DNA from: JBJXHG01 sp046160865
GTDB taxonomy: Bacteria; Planctomycetota; UBA1135; GCA-002686595
Reading direction: 5' to 3'
NCBI GenBank assembly: GCA_046160865.1
Contig: JBJXHG010000010.1
Coordinates: forward strand, 1-29,507
DNA length: 29,507 nucleotides
This document shows, piece after piece, positions 15,819 to 26,937 of this stretch. Position 1 is the first letter of the stretch. Each line of letters starts with the position of its first letter. The notes beneath the pieces are model-generated. The model did not search any database and had not been told where the DNA came from. It worked only from the letters and a program-made list of their open reading frames with translations. The position numbers and the translations under genes were made by a program.

Positions 15819-15993
15819 GCGGGTTCGCGCTTCTCGACACGATCGGCGGCGGTCGCGCCCACTCGCACGCGGCGTCGCGCTACCCACTGTTGGGTATCCG
15901 AGGTGCGTTTCGCAGGTCCCGTGTGAATCGAGGATCGCCCGCAATCGCGGCAGATAAGTGCAGCGGCCGTAGACGGTGCGGCGCGGTGCGCGC

Positions 15994-18483
15994 ATGCTTC
16001 TGAGCGGGAGAGTTTCTGCGCGGCGCTTCGTCGCGCCGGAGACTGCTGCCCGGCGTTTGACAACAGGGTTGGAAAGTCGAGCCGAATTGTCCGAGGAAGC
16101 ACGACGCGATTTGCTCGCCGATGGTGGGCGAAGCAAGTCCGGAGACCGCGCGGTCGCGGCAGCACCGCACGAGTCGCCCGAGTGGTTGCACGCCATGCTC
16201 GCCACCACCCGCGACGCGATCATCATGATCGACGCGCGTGCACACGTCACCGAGCTCAACCCAGTCGCCGTCGCGCTGACGGGCTGGACTCGCGCCGAGG
16301 CCGTCGGGAGCTCCGTCGAGCGCATCTTCCATCTCATCGATGCCGAGAGCCGCGACGTGCGCGAGTGCTCGGCGCGACGCGTGTTGCGCGGCGCGGCGCG
16401 GACGGAGCCCGCGGATCATGTGCTGCTCGTCGCGCAGGATGGGACGGAACGGCGCGTCGAAGAAAGTGCCGTGCTCGTCCGCGATGCGCAGGGAGTGCTC
16501 GCGGGCGCGGTGCTCACCTTCCGCGCGAGCGGGGATCGGAAGCAGCTCGAGCAGCGAGAAACGGATGCGCTCGCTTACGCCAACGTCATCCTCGCCACGT
16601 TGGGTCACCCGTTCCTCGTGCTCGACGGCGGGCTGACGGTCAAGTCGGCCAACGCCGCGTACCATCGCCAATTCCAAACGACCGACGCACAGACGATCGG
16701 GCGCCACGTGTACGAGCTCGGGAACGGCGCGTGGAGCGCTCCGGCGCTGCGCGCGCTGCTCGAGCGCGTGATCCCCGACAAGATCTCGGTCGAGGACTTC
16801 GACGTCGCGCACGACTTCCCGGGCATCGGGCACCGCGTTTTGCAGGTGAACGCACGCCGCATCTGGTACGAGAACGACGACGCGCAGGGCCTCGTCCTGA
16901 TGGTCATGGTCGACGTGACCGAGCGCCAGCGTCTCGCGGAAGAGCTGCGCCACTCCGAGCTGCGCTATCGACGGCTGTTCCAGTCCGCGAAGGACGGCAT
17001 CCTCATCCTCGACGCCGGAACCGGCAAGATCATCGACGCGAACGCGTTCATGGCCGGGTTGACCGGTCAGGATCTGCCCGAGCTGGTGGGCAAGGAGCTG
17101 CACGAGATCGGACTCTTCGAGGACGCGGCGGCCAACAAGTCGGCCTTCGAAGCGCTGCGCGAGGGCGGCTACGTGCGCTACGACCACCTGCCGATCCAGA
17201 ACAAGAACGGGGCGACCACGGCGGTCGAGTTCGTCAGCAACGTCTACCCCGAAGGCCGACGCACCGTGGCGCAGTGCAACATCCGCGACATCTCGGCACG
17301 CGTCGCCATGGAGCAACAGCTCAAGCTGCAGACGCAGGCTCTCGCCGATCAACACCGCCGCAAGGACGAGTTCCTGGCCATGCTCTCGCACGAGCTGCGC
17401 AATCCGCTCGCTCCCATCCGGAGCGCGACGCACCTGTTGCGCCTGCAAGAGCGCGGCAACGAGAACCCCATCGCGCAGCAAGCGCGCGAAGTCATCGAGC
17501 GGCAAGTCGCAAACCTCACGCGCCTCGTGAGCGACCTGCTCGAAGTCTCGCGCGTCATCAACGGCCGGATTCGATTGCGGCGGGAGACCATGGATCTCTG
17601 CCATGCCGTGCGCCACGCGCTCGGCACGACCGCTCCGCTGATCGCGCGCCAAGGACACGAGCTCACGACGACGTTTCCTCCGACCGACGGCGAGCCGCTC
17701 TGGGTCAATGCCGATCCGACGCGGCTGGAGCAGGTCATCGTCAACCTGATCACCAACGCGGCCAAGTTCACCGAGCGGCACGGCCGGATCGCGGTGAGCG
17801 TGGGGCGCTTGCACAACCACGCGGTGCTGCGCGTGCGCGACTCCGGCATCGGGATCGACGCCGAGATGCTGCCGCACCTCTTCGATCTGTTCGCGCAAGC
17901 CGATCGGTCTCTCCACCGCTCGCATGGCGGGCTCGGCATCGGGCTGAGCATCGTGCAACGCCTCGTCGAGATGCACGGCGGCACGGTGGAAGCCCACAGC
18001 GACGGAGTGGGCAAGGGCAGCGAGTTCGTCGTGCGACTGCCCGTGGGGGTGGCGCCCGGAGAAGCGCAGGCTCCACTCGTGCTCGCGCCCGGAGCACGCG
18101 AGACGAGCGGCATGCGCGTGCTGGTCGTCGACGACAACGAGGACGGGTGCGTGATGCTCGCCCACTTGCTGCAACTGCAAGGCTACGCCGTGCACACCGC
18201 ACACACGGGACCCGAGGCGCTGGTTGCTGCGAGCACGTGGCTCCCGGACGTGGTGCTGCTCGACATCGGGCTGCCGCTTCTCGACGGGTACGAGGTCGCT
18301 CGGCGCCTGCGCGCCGATCCAGCCATGCATCGTCTGAAGCTCGTCGCCCTCACCGGCTACGGGAACGAGACCGATCTCCAGCTCGCGCGCGAGGCGGGCT
18401 TCGACGCACACCTGCTCAAGCCGGTCGACCTCGCGGCCGTTCAGAAGCTCTTGCGCGACTGGAGTCGGCAGCCCGCCGGGTGA
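15994..18483 (+). CDS. Soluble PAS-rich hybrid sensor histidine kinase/response regulator
   Basis: An 829-residue protein with no membrane segments, so probably a cytosolic sensor. Three PAS-type modules occupy about residues 60-185, 190-310 and 320-445; the first holds DAIIMIDARAHVTELNP and the third DGILILDAGTGKIIDAN. The HisKA dimerisation part has FLAMLSHELRNPLAPI with phospho-acceptor His466. The ATPase part has NLITNAAKF (N box), RDSGIGI (G1) and GGLGIGLSIVQRL (G2). A C-terminal receiver has VLVVDDNED and VVLLDIGLPLLDGYE with Asp757, plus LLKPVD. The start is uncertain: ATG 15994, GTG 15976 and TTG 16087 (behind GGAAAG) are all possible. No partner regulator or phosphotransfer gene is adjacent; signal and output are unknown. 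Confidence 0.9.
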   Translation: MLLSGRVSARRFVAPETAARRLTTGLESRAELSEEARRDLLADGGRSKSGDRAVAAAPHESPEWLHAMLATTRDAIIMIDARAHVTELNPVAVALTGWTRAEAVGSSVERIFHLIDAESRDVRECSARRVLRGAARTEPADHVLLVAQDGTERRVEESAVLVRDAQGVLAGAVLTFRASGDRKQLEQRETDALAYANVILATLGHPFLVLDGGLTVKSANAAYHRQFQTTDAQTIGRHVYELGNGAWSAPALRALLERVIPDKISVEDFDVAHDFPGIGHRVLQVNARRIWYENDDAQGLVLMVMVDVTERQRLAEELRHSELRYRRLFQSAKDGILILDAGTGKIIDANAFMAGLTGQDLPELVGKELHEIGLFEDAAANKSAFEALREGGYVRYDHLPIQNKNGATTAVEFVSNVYPEGRRTVAQCNIRDISARVAMEQQLKLQTQALADQHRRKDEFLAMLSHELRNPLAPIRSATHLLRLQERGNENPIAQQAREVIERQVANLTRLVSDLLEVSRVINGRIRLRRETMDLCHAVRHALGTTAPLIARQGHELTTTFPPTDGEPLWVNADPTRLEQVIVNLITNAAKFTERHGRIAVSVGRLHNHAVLRVRDSGIGIDAEMLPHLFDLFAQADRSLHRSHGGLGIGLSIVQRLVEMHGGTVEAHSDGVGKGSEFVVRLPVGVAPGEAQAPLVLAPGARETSGMRVLVVDDNEDGCVMLAHLLQLQGYAVHTAHTGPEALVAASTWLPDVVLLDIGLPLLDGYEVARRLRADPAMHRLKLVALTGYGNETDLQLAREAGFDAHLLKPVDLAAVQKLLRDWSRQPAG

Positions 18484-18579
18484 GGTGCGCACCCGGAGCG
18501 GCTACGCGAGCGTCGAGCTCTGCGTCCGGGCTCATTCTCGCGGGCGGCAGCGCGCTGCGACGGAAGGTTCGTGCGCGGT

Positions 18580-18609
18580 TTGACAGCTCAGCGGGTTCTG
18601 GGCTAGATC
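18580..18609 (+). promoter_or_regulatory. Candidate promoter for the lpxD operon
   Basis: TTGACA (18580-18585), an 18-base spacer, and TAGATC (18604-18609), which matches the -10 consensus only in part. It lies about 60 bases upstream of lpxD in a 184-base gap after the kinase gene. The downstream leader has CCTCGT / ACGAGG and GACCCA / TGGGTC small stems. Confidence 0.5.
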
Positions 18610-18645
18610 TTGCGTCCCCTCGTTCGCACGGTAGGACGAGGCACG

Positions 18646-18663
18646 GACCCAGCGGATTGGGTC
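18646..18663 (+). promoter_or_regulatory. Small hairpin just before the lpxD start
   Basis: GACCCA (18646-18651), loop GCGGAT, TGGGTC (18658-18663) end four bases before the ATG, covering the place where a ribosome site would be. No purine-rich ribosome site is otherwise visible. It could limit translation of the operon; this is inference from position only. Confidence 0.35.
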
Positions 18664-18667
18664 ACAC

Positions 18668-19708
18668 ATGACGCAGAAAACCACAGCGGAATTGGCCGCG
18701 CTGTGCGGTGCCACGCTCGAGGGCGACGGCGCGCACGCGATCGACGGCCCGGCCAGCCTCGAGGAGGCGACGCCGCGTGAGATCACGTTCTTCGCGCACG
18801 CGAAGTACCGCAAGCACTTGCTCACCACGCGCGCGGGCGCGGTGCTCGTCGGAGCCGAAGTCGAAGTCCCGCGCCGCGATCTCGTCGTGTTGCGTTGCAA
18901 GGACGCGAGTGCCGCGTTCACGCGCATCGTCCGCGCGTTCGCGCCGGTCGAGCCGCGCGCGCCCGTGGGCACGCACCCGTCCGCCGCCGTCGATCCGAGC
19001 GCGTCGATCGGCGCCGGCGCGTCGATCGGACCGCAGTGCAGCGTCGGTGCGGGAGCGCAACTCGGCGCGGGCGTCGTGCTGCACGCGCACGTGACCGTGG
19101 GCGAGCGCGCCACCGTCGGCGAGCACAGCGTGCTCCATCCGTCGGTCGTGCTCTATCCGGGCGTCTCCGTCGGCGCGCGCTGCATCGTGCACGCCGGCGC
19201 GGTGATCGGCTCCGACGGCTACGGCTTCGAGCCGAGCGCGAGCGGCTGGTCGAAGATCCCGCAGTGCGGCACCGTGGTCGTCGGCGACGACGTCGAGATC
19301 GGCGCGAACACGACGATCGACCGCGCGCGCTTCGGGGCGACGCGCATCGGGCGCGGTGCGAAGCTGGACAATCTCGTACACATCGCACACAACGTGATCG
19401 TGGGGGAAGCGGCACTGATCATCGCGCAGACCGGCATCGCCGGATCGTCGCGAGTCGGACAGCGCGCGATCATCGGCGGACAAGTTGGCGTGAACGGGCA
19501 CGTCGAGATCGGCGTCGGCGCGCGCGTCGCTGGGCAGTCGGGCGTCTTCGGCGACGTGCCGGCCGGTGCAGACTATCTCGGCTTCCCGGCGCGCGAGCGC
19601 ATGGACGCGCTGCGGCAGCTCGCCGCGGCGCAGAAGCTGCCGGAGCTGCTCGAACGGTTGAAGAGGCTCGAGCGCCGTGTCGGCGCCGTGGAGAAGGAAT
19701 CGCCATGA
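18668..19708 (+). CDS. lpxD: UDP-3-O-acylglucosamine N-acyltransferase LpxD
   Basis: A 346-residue cytosolic acyltransferase adding the second (N-linked) acyl chain in lipid A synthesis, from acyl-ACP. The N-terminal LpxD domain contains LEEATPREITFFAHAKYRKH. It is followed by a left-handed beta-helix of hexapeptide repeats (VGTHPSAAVDPSASIGAGAS, VIGSDGYGFEP, IGANTTIDRARFG). The active-site segment is LDNLVHIAHNVIVG, with His241 at the position of E. coli His239. A short C-terminal helical end (LLERLKRLERRV) is as expected for trimers. It is first in the lipid A operon; its TGA overlaps the lpxC ATG (ATGA). Confidence 0.96.
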   Translation: MTQKTTAELAALCGATLEGDGAHAIDGPASLEEATPREITFFAHAKYRKHLLTTRAGAVLVGAEVEVPRRDLVVLRCKDASAAFTRIVRAFAPVEPRAPVGTHPSAAVDPSASIGAGASIGPQCSVGAGAQLGAGVVLHAHVTVGERATVGEHSVLHPSVVLYPGVSVGARCIVHAGAVIGSDGYGFEPSASGWSKIPQCGTVVVGDDVEIGANTTIDRARFGATRIGRGAKLDNLVHIAHNVIVGEAALIIAQTGIAGSSRVGQRAIIGGQVGVNGHVEIGVGARVAGQSGVFGDVPAGADYLGFPARERMDALRQLAAAQKLPELLERLKRLERRVGAVEKESP

Positions 19709-20997
19709 CGCGCCGCCAACGAACCCTGCGCACGGTCGTCGAGTTCGAGGGCGTGGGCTTGCACTCGGGCCGCACGATTCGCGGGCGAATGCTGCCCGCG
19801 TCCGAAGGCACCGGCGTCGAGTTCGTGCGCACCGACCTGCCGGACTCGCAACCGATCCCCGCGCACATCGCGTATCACTCGGCGAAAGAGCGCCGCACGC
19901 GCTTGCAGCGTGGCGCGGCCGAGGTCGACACGGTCGAGCATCTGCTCGCGGTGTGCAAAGGCCTCTCCGTCGACAACCTGACCGTCGAGCTGTCGGGCTC
20001 CGAGCTCCCCGGGCTCGACGGCAGCGCGCTCGAGTACATGCGCTTGATCCAGCAGGCCGGCGTCGTCGAGCAGAACGCCGACGCGCGCGTGTTCAAGCTC
20101 GATCAGCCCGTGTACGTGCGCGAGGGCAACGCGACGCTCGTCGCGCTGCCGACCGACCGGCCCGCGCTCACCCTGCAATACATCGCCGCGTTCGACGAGC
20201 CCGGCGTCGAAGGCGGATCGCTGCAGCTCGAGGTCTCCGCCGAAACTTTCGGTCGCGAGATCGCGCCCGCGCGCACGTTCTGCCTCGCGTCGGAAGTCGA
20301 GGCCCTGCAGAAGGCCGGGCTCGGCAAGGGCGCGACCCGCGAGAACACGCTCGTGCTGGGCGATCCGGACTCGGTGCAGCGCCTCTCCGCGGAGCCCGTG
20401 CGGCACAAGATGCTCGACTTGCTCGGCGACTTGTTCCTGCTGGGCGCGGATCTCGAGGCGCACATCATCGCGACGCGCTCGGGACACGCGACGAATGCCG
20501 AGCTCGTGCGGCGGCTCTTGGACCTGATGCAAGCGCTCGAGACCGGCGGCCTGCTCAAGCGCGATTCCGGCCTCGACGTGCGCGAGATCTTGCGGATGCT
20601 GCCGCACCGCTATCCGTTCCTGCTCATCGATCGCGTGCTCGAGATCGAAGGCTTCCGGCGCGCGGTGGCCATTAAGAACGTGAGCATCAACGAGCCCTAC
20701 TTCCCCGGCCACTTCCCGAACGCGCCGCTGATGCCGGGCGTGCTGCAGCTCGAGGCGATGGCGCAGCTCGCGGGCGTACTGCTCCTGCGCAAGCTCGAGA
20801 ACTCGGGCAAGCTCGCGGTGCTCTGGTCGATCGACAAAGTGAAGCTGCGCGGAGCGGTCGTCCCCGGGGACCAGTTGCGCATCGAGGTCGAGACGCTGCG
20901 CAGCAAGGATCAGACGGCGCAGGTGCGCGGCGTGGGCACCGTCGCCGGCCGCGTCGTGTGCGAGGCGATCCTGATGTTCACCATGGTCGACGCATAG
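19705..20997 (+). CDS. lpxC-fabZ: Fused LpxC deacetylase / FabZ dehydratase
   Basis: A 430-residue two-domain protein. Residues about 1-285 are LpxC, the zinc UDP-3-O-acyl-GlcNAc deacetylase that commits lipid A synthesis: TVEHLLAV with zinc ligand His79, RHKMLDLLGDLFLLG with His234 and Asp238, and SGHATN with His261. Residues about 290-430 are FabZ, the 3-hydroxyacyl-ACP dehydratase: ILRMLPHRYPFLLIDRV, then FPGHFPNAPLMPGVLQLEAMAQ with catalytic His336 and Glu350, spaced 14 apart as in E. coli FabZ. All key residues are kept, so both activities are expected. Such fusions are known in Bacteroidetes and some other phyla. The enzymes share the acyl-ACP branch point between lipid A and fatty acids. 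Confidence 0.96.
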   Translation: MTRRQRTLRTVVEFEGVGLHSGRTIRGRMLPASEGTGVEFVRTDLPDSQPIPAHIAYHSAKERRTRLQRGAAEVDTVEHLLAVCKGLSVDNLTVELSGSELPGLDGSALEYMRLIQQAGVVEQNADARVFKLDQPVYVREGNATLVALPTDRPALTLQYIAAFDEPGVEGGSLQLEVSAETFGREIAPARTFCLASEVEALQKAGLGKGATRENTLVLGDPDSVQRLSAEPVRHKMLDLLGDLFLLGADLEAHIIATRSGHATNAELVRRLLDLMQALETGGLLKRDSGLDVREILRMLPHRYPFLLIDRVLEIEGFRRAVAIKNVSINEPYFPGHFPNAPLMPGVLQLEAMAQLAGVLLLRKLENSGKLAVLWSIDKVKLRGAVVPGDQLRIEVETLRSKDQTAQVRGVGTVAGRVVCEAILMFTMVDA

Positions 20998-21017
20998 TGC
21001 ACTCGAGGAACTGCAGC

Positions 21018-21875
21018 ATGGCCACCAATGTCCATTCCACCGCCGTGATCGCCGCGGGCGCCGAGCTCGGACGTGACGTCGAGATCGGTCCGTACTGCGT
21101 GGTCGGCCCGCACGTCCAGATCGGTGATCGCACGCGCGTCGGTCCGCAAGTCGTGATCGACGGCATCACGCGCATCGGCGAAGACAACGTGATCATCGGG
21201 CAGGCGAGCCTCGGCGGCGTGCCGCAGGATCTCTCGTACAAAGGCGAGCCCACCCGTCTCACGATCGGCGACCGCAACACGATCCGCGAGTTCGTGACGA
21301 TCAACCGCGGCACGATCAAGGGCGGCGGCGAGACGCGCATCGGCAGCGATTGCTTGCTGATGGCGTGCTGTCACGTCGCGCACGACTGCGAGGTGCGCGA
21401 CCGCATCATCATGGGCAACAACGTGCTGCTCGCCGGCCACGTCCTGGTGTGCGAGCAGGCCAACATCTCCGGCGGCGCCGCGGCGCACCACTTCGTCACG
21501 ATCGGCTCGTTCGCATACGTCGGCGGCATGACGCGCATGGTGCAGGACGTGCCGCCGTACATGATCCTCGAAGGCCATCCGAGCCGCGTGCGCGGCGTCA
21601 ACGTGATCGGCCTGCAGCGCGGCGGCTACTCGGAGGAGCACGTCGACGCGCTGCGCAACGCGTTCCGGCGCATCTACCGATCCGGCAATCCGCGCAAGCG
21701 CACGCTCGAGGAGCTCAAGGTCGAGTTCGGCGCGAATCCGCTCGTCACGAACCTCGTGCGCTCGCTCGAAGACACGGAGAGCGGAGCGAAGGGCCGCTAC
21801 CGCGAAAGTCTGCGCGAGCAGTTCCGGCGCACGGGCGAAGAGCGCATGCAGCAGAGCGCGGCGGCGCGGCTGTGA
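21018..21875 (+). CDS. lpxA: Acyl-ACP--UDP-N-acetylglucosamine O-acyltransferase LpxA
   Basis: A 285-residue trimeric beta-helix enzyme performing the first acylation of UDP-GlcNAc, or a diamino variant. Signatures: ELGRDVEIGPYCVVGPHV, GVPQDLSYKGE, REFVTINRGT, and CCHVAHDC with His119 and His122 at the positions of E. coli His122 and catalytic His125. GVNVIGLQRGGYS marks the end of the helix. GGM at 169-171 places Gly170 at the E. coli Gly173 ruler position, which in E. coli permits long (C14) chains. A GAGGAA ribosome site eight bases before ATG 21018 fixes the start, 20 bases after lpxC-fabZ. The stop overlaps the GTG of the next gene. Confidence 0.96.
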   Translation: MATNVHSTAVIAAGAELGRDVEIGPYCVVGPHVQIGDRTRVGPQVVIDGITRIGEDNVIIGQASLGGVPQDLSYKGEPTRLTIGDRNTIREFVTINRGTIKGGGETRIGSDCLLMACCHVAHDCEVRDRIIMGNNVLLAGHVLVCEQANISGGAAAHHFVTIGSFAYVGGMTRMVQDVPPYMILEGHPSRVRGVNVIGLQRGGYSEEHVDALRNAFRRIYRSGNPRKRTLEELKVEFGANPLVTNLVRSLEDTESGAKGRYRESLREQFRRTGEERMQQSAAARL

Positions 21876-22930
21876 GCGCGGCGCCGTTGGAAGCGGTGCG
21901 TGGGGGCGGAGGGCCGGTGGGCGCGAATCGCAAGCTGCGCGTCGCGGTGATCGGCGTCGGCCACCTCGGCAAGTTCCACGCGAAGATCTACGCGGAGCAC
22001 CCGGGCGCCGAGCTCGTCTGCCTCGTCGACGCGAGCATCGAGCGGGCGCGCGCGCTCGCGCAGGAGCTCGGTTGCAAGGCGTACGAGCACTTGGACGAGC
22101 TGCCCGACGGTCTCGACGCGGTCAGCATCGCCGTGCCGACGGTCGCGCACGCCGCCGTCGCGCTCCCGCTGCTCGAGCGCAAGATCCCGGTACTGATCGA
22201 GAAGCCGCTCGCTTCGACGCTCGCCGAAGCGGACCAGATCCTCGCCGCGGCGAAAGCGAGCGGCACCGCCGTCGCGGTGGGGCACGTGGAGCGTTTCCAG
22301 CCCGGCTTGCGCAAGGTGCGCGAGATGGGCCTCGCGCCGCGCTTCATCGAGTGCCATCGCCTGGCACCGTTCAGTTTCCGCAGCCTCGACGTCGGCGTCG
22401 TGCACGACCTGATGATCCACGACCTCGACCTGATCCTCGATCTCGTCGACTCGAACGTCGTGAGCATCGATGCCGCCGGCGGCGCGATCCTGACGGAGCG
22501 CGAGGACGTCGCGTCGGTGCGCCTCGTGTTCGAGAACGGCGCGCGCGCGAACGTGACGGCGAGCCGCGCATCGCTCGCGCCGATGCGGCGCTTCCGCATG
22601 TTCTCGAGCGCGGGCTACGTCAGCCTCGACTTCACGAAGAACTACGGCGTCGTGATCCAGAAAGGCCCCGAGTGGGAGGCCGGACGCAAGGCGCTGCGCG
22701 AGATGGATCCGATGATGCTCGCGATGCAGAAGGACTGGATCCAGTCGCGCGTCTTGAAGGTGTCGGAGCTCGATCTGTCGGGCGCCGACCGGCCGCTGCA
22801 AGCCGAGATCGACTCGTTCTTGCGCAGCGTGCGCGAGCGCCGACCACCGGAAGTATCGGGCGAGGACGGCCGGCGCGCGCTCGAGCTCGCCGAGCGCATC
22901 TGCGCCGACATTCGGCGGCAGAGCTGGTAG
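21872..22930 (+). CDS. Gfo/Idh/MocA-family NAD(P)-dependent oxidoreductase (GnnA-like candidate)
   Basis: A 352-residue sugar oxidoreductase. The Rossmann domain opens RVAVIGVGHLGKFHAKIYAE and includes the family lysine in IPVLIEKPLA. The C-terminal domain has the family histidine region VVHDLMIHDLDLILDL. It overlaps the lpxA stop by four bases (GTGA), so co-translation is likely; GTG 21917 is an alternative start. In Acidithiobacillus and Leptospira, a family member beside lpxA (GnnA) oxidises UDP-GlcNAc at C3 so that GnnB can install an amino group, giving amide-linked lipid A. That role is suggested here by position only, because no aminotransferase gene is adjacent. Many planctomycetes carry similar genes after lpxA. 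Confidence 0.88.
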   Translation: MSAAPLEAVRGGGGPVGANRKLRVAVIGVGHLGKFHAKIYAEHPGAELVCLVDASIERARALAQELGCKAYEHLDELPDGLDAVSIAVPTVAHAAVALPLLERKIPVLIEKPLASTLAEADQILAAAKASGTAVAVGHVERFQPGLRKVREMGLAPRFIECHRLAPFSFRSLDVGVVHDLMIHDLDLILDLVDSNVVSIDAAGGAILTEREDVASVRLVFENGARANVTASRASLAPMRRFRMFSSAGYVSLDFTKNYGVVIQKGPEWEAGRKALREMDPMMLAMQKDWIQSRVLKVSELDLSGADRPLQAEIDSFLRSVRERRPPEVSGEDGRRALELAERICADIRRQSW

Positions 22931-22975
22931 ACGCTCGCTCGCAATCGTGGTGCTTCCAAGCTACGAAGTGCAGGC

Positions 22976-26440
<3,465 letters not shown>

Positions 26441-26505
26441 TCGATCGCGCGCGTCGTTGCGTGTCGAGCGCGCGGGAATCGCGCCGCGATCCGTTGCGAC
26501 ATCGA

Positions 26506-26534
26506 TTGTGCGTCTCGCGCGCGCGGGCTAGTGT
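26506..26534 (+). promoter_or_regulatory. Candidate promoter of the 6S-like RNA
   Basis: TTGTGC (26506-26511), a 17-base spacer, TAGTGT (26529-26534). Each box keeps three consensus positions. The predicted start, about seven bases on (near 26541), coincides with the 5-prime end of the folded RNA. 26441-26505, after ileS, shows nothing else. Confidence 0.4.
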
Positions 26535-26540
26535 TGGCTG

Positions 26541-26705
26541 CACGGGGTAACCCTGGCGGGCAGGTGATCTGTCCACAGCCCTGGAGCCGTAACGACCGAC
26601 CGTGGGCCCTGTTCGATGGCGCGGCAACTCCGCGCGATGTTGGGCCCCCCTGGAACCTAAAGGTTCCGGGCCGAGACGGGCACGGCCTCGCTGGGGCCCC
26701 CGAAT
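26541..26705 (+). ncRNA. ssrS: 6S RNA candidate
   Basis: The stretch folds into the 6S layout. The closing stem is CGGGG (26543-26547) with CCCCG (26698-26702), bulge TAA, then CCCTGGCGGG (26551-26560) with the CCTCGCTGGG region (26687-26696) over ten pairs, three of them G-U. The 5-prime side of the central bubble holds CCCTGGAGCCG, like E. coli CCCCUGAGCCG. The apical arm pairs GGGCCC (26604-26609) with GGGCCC (26642-26647) and ends in GCGCGG - CAACT - CCGCGC. The 3-prime side of the bubble has GGAACC - TAAA - GGTTCC (26652-26667), like the GAACC hairpin of 6S. 6S RNA mimics open promoter DNA and binds sigma70 RNA polymerase. Assignment rests on structure read by eye; another structured RNA is possible. 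Confidence 0.55.
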
Positions 26706-26854
26706 CTCTCCCGCGCGGATTGGACGGCGTGGGTGCGTACAGCAAACGCGCAGCGCGATCGACCGCAGGCACGCGCGCGATGCGAGTCGGCGCGCGCGCA
26801 CGGGACGCGCTCGAAGTGGAGCGCACACCGCTTCGGATGGTTTGCGCACGGCGG

Positions 26855-26882
26855 TCGACCTGGCGTGAGCGAGCGCTATCAT
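26855..26882 (+). promoter_or_regulatory. Candidate promoter of the L,D-transpeptidase gene
   Basis: TCGACC (26855-26860), a 16-base spacer, TATCAT (26877-26882; five of six match TATAAT). It lies 55 bases before ATG 26938. The rest of 26706-26937 holds no recognisable gene. Confidence 0.45.
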
Positions 26883-26937
26883 CCGGCGGGTGCCGCATGT
26901 CGCGGCGACGATGGGGACCGGATGGGGCGGAATTCGC

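Noticed and set aside
15881..15896. TACCCA-CTGT-TGGGTA stem after bamA as terminator
   Set aside because: Only six base pairs and no T-tract; too weak to call in a GC-rich genome.
15880..18492. Long minus-strand frame opposite the hybrid kinase
   Set aside because: The plus strand encodes a complete, motif-rich kinase; the minus frame is composition-driven with no recognisable motifs.
26541..26705. Structured RNA as RNase P RNA, tmRNA or SRP RNA
   Set aside because: No GGAAAGTCCGGGC-like or ACAGAGA-like RNase P cores, no tRNA-like end or tag frame of tmRNA, and no SRP tetraloop region GGAAGGAAGCA are visible; the bubble-and-hairpin layout fits 6S better.
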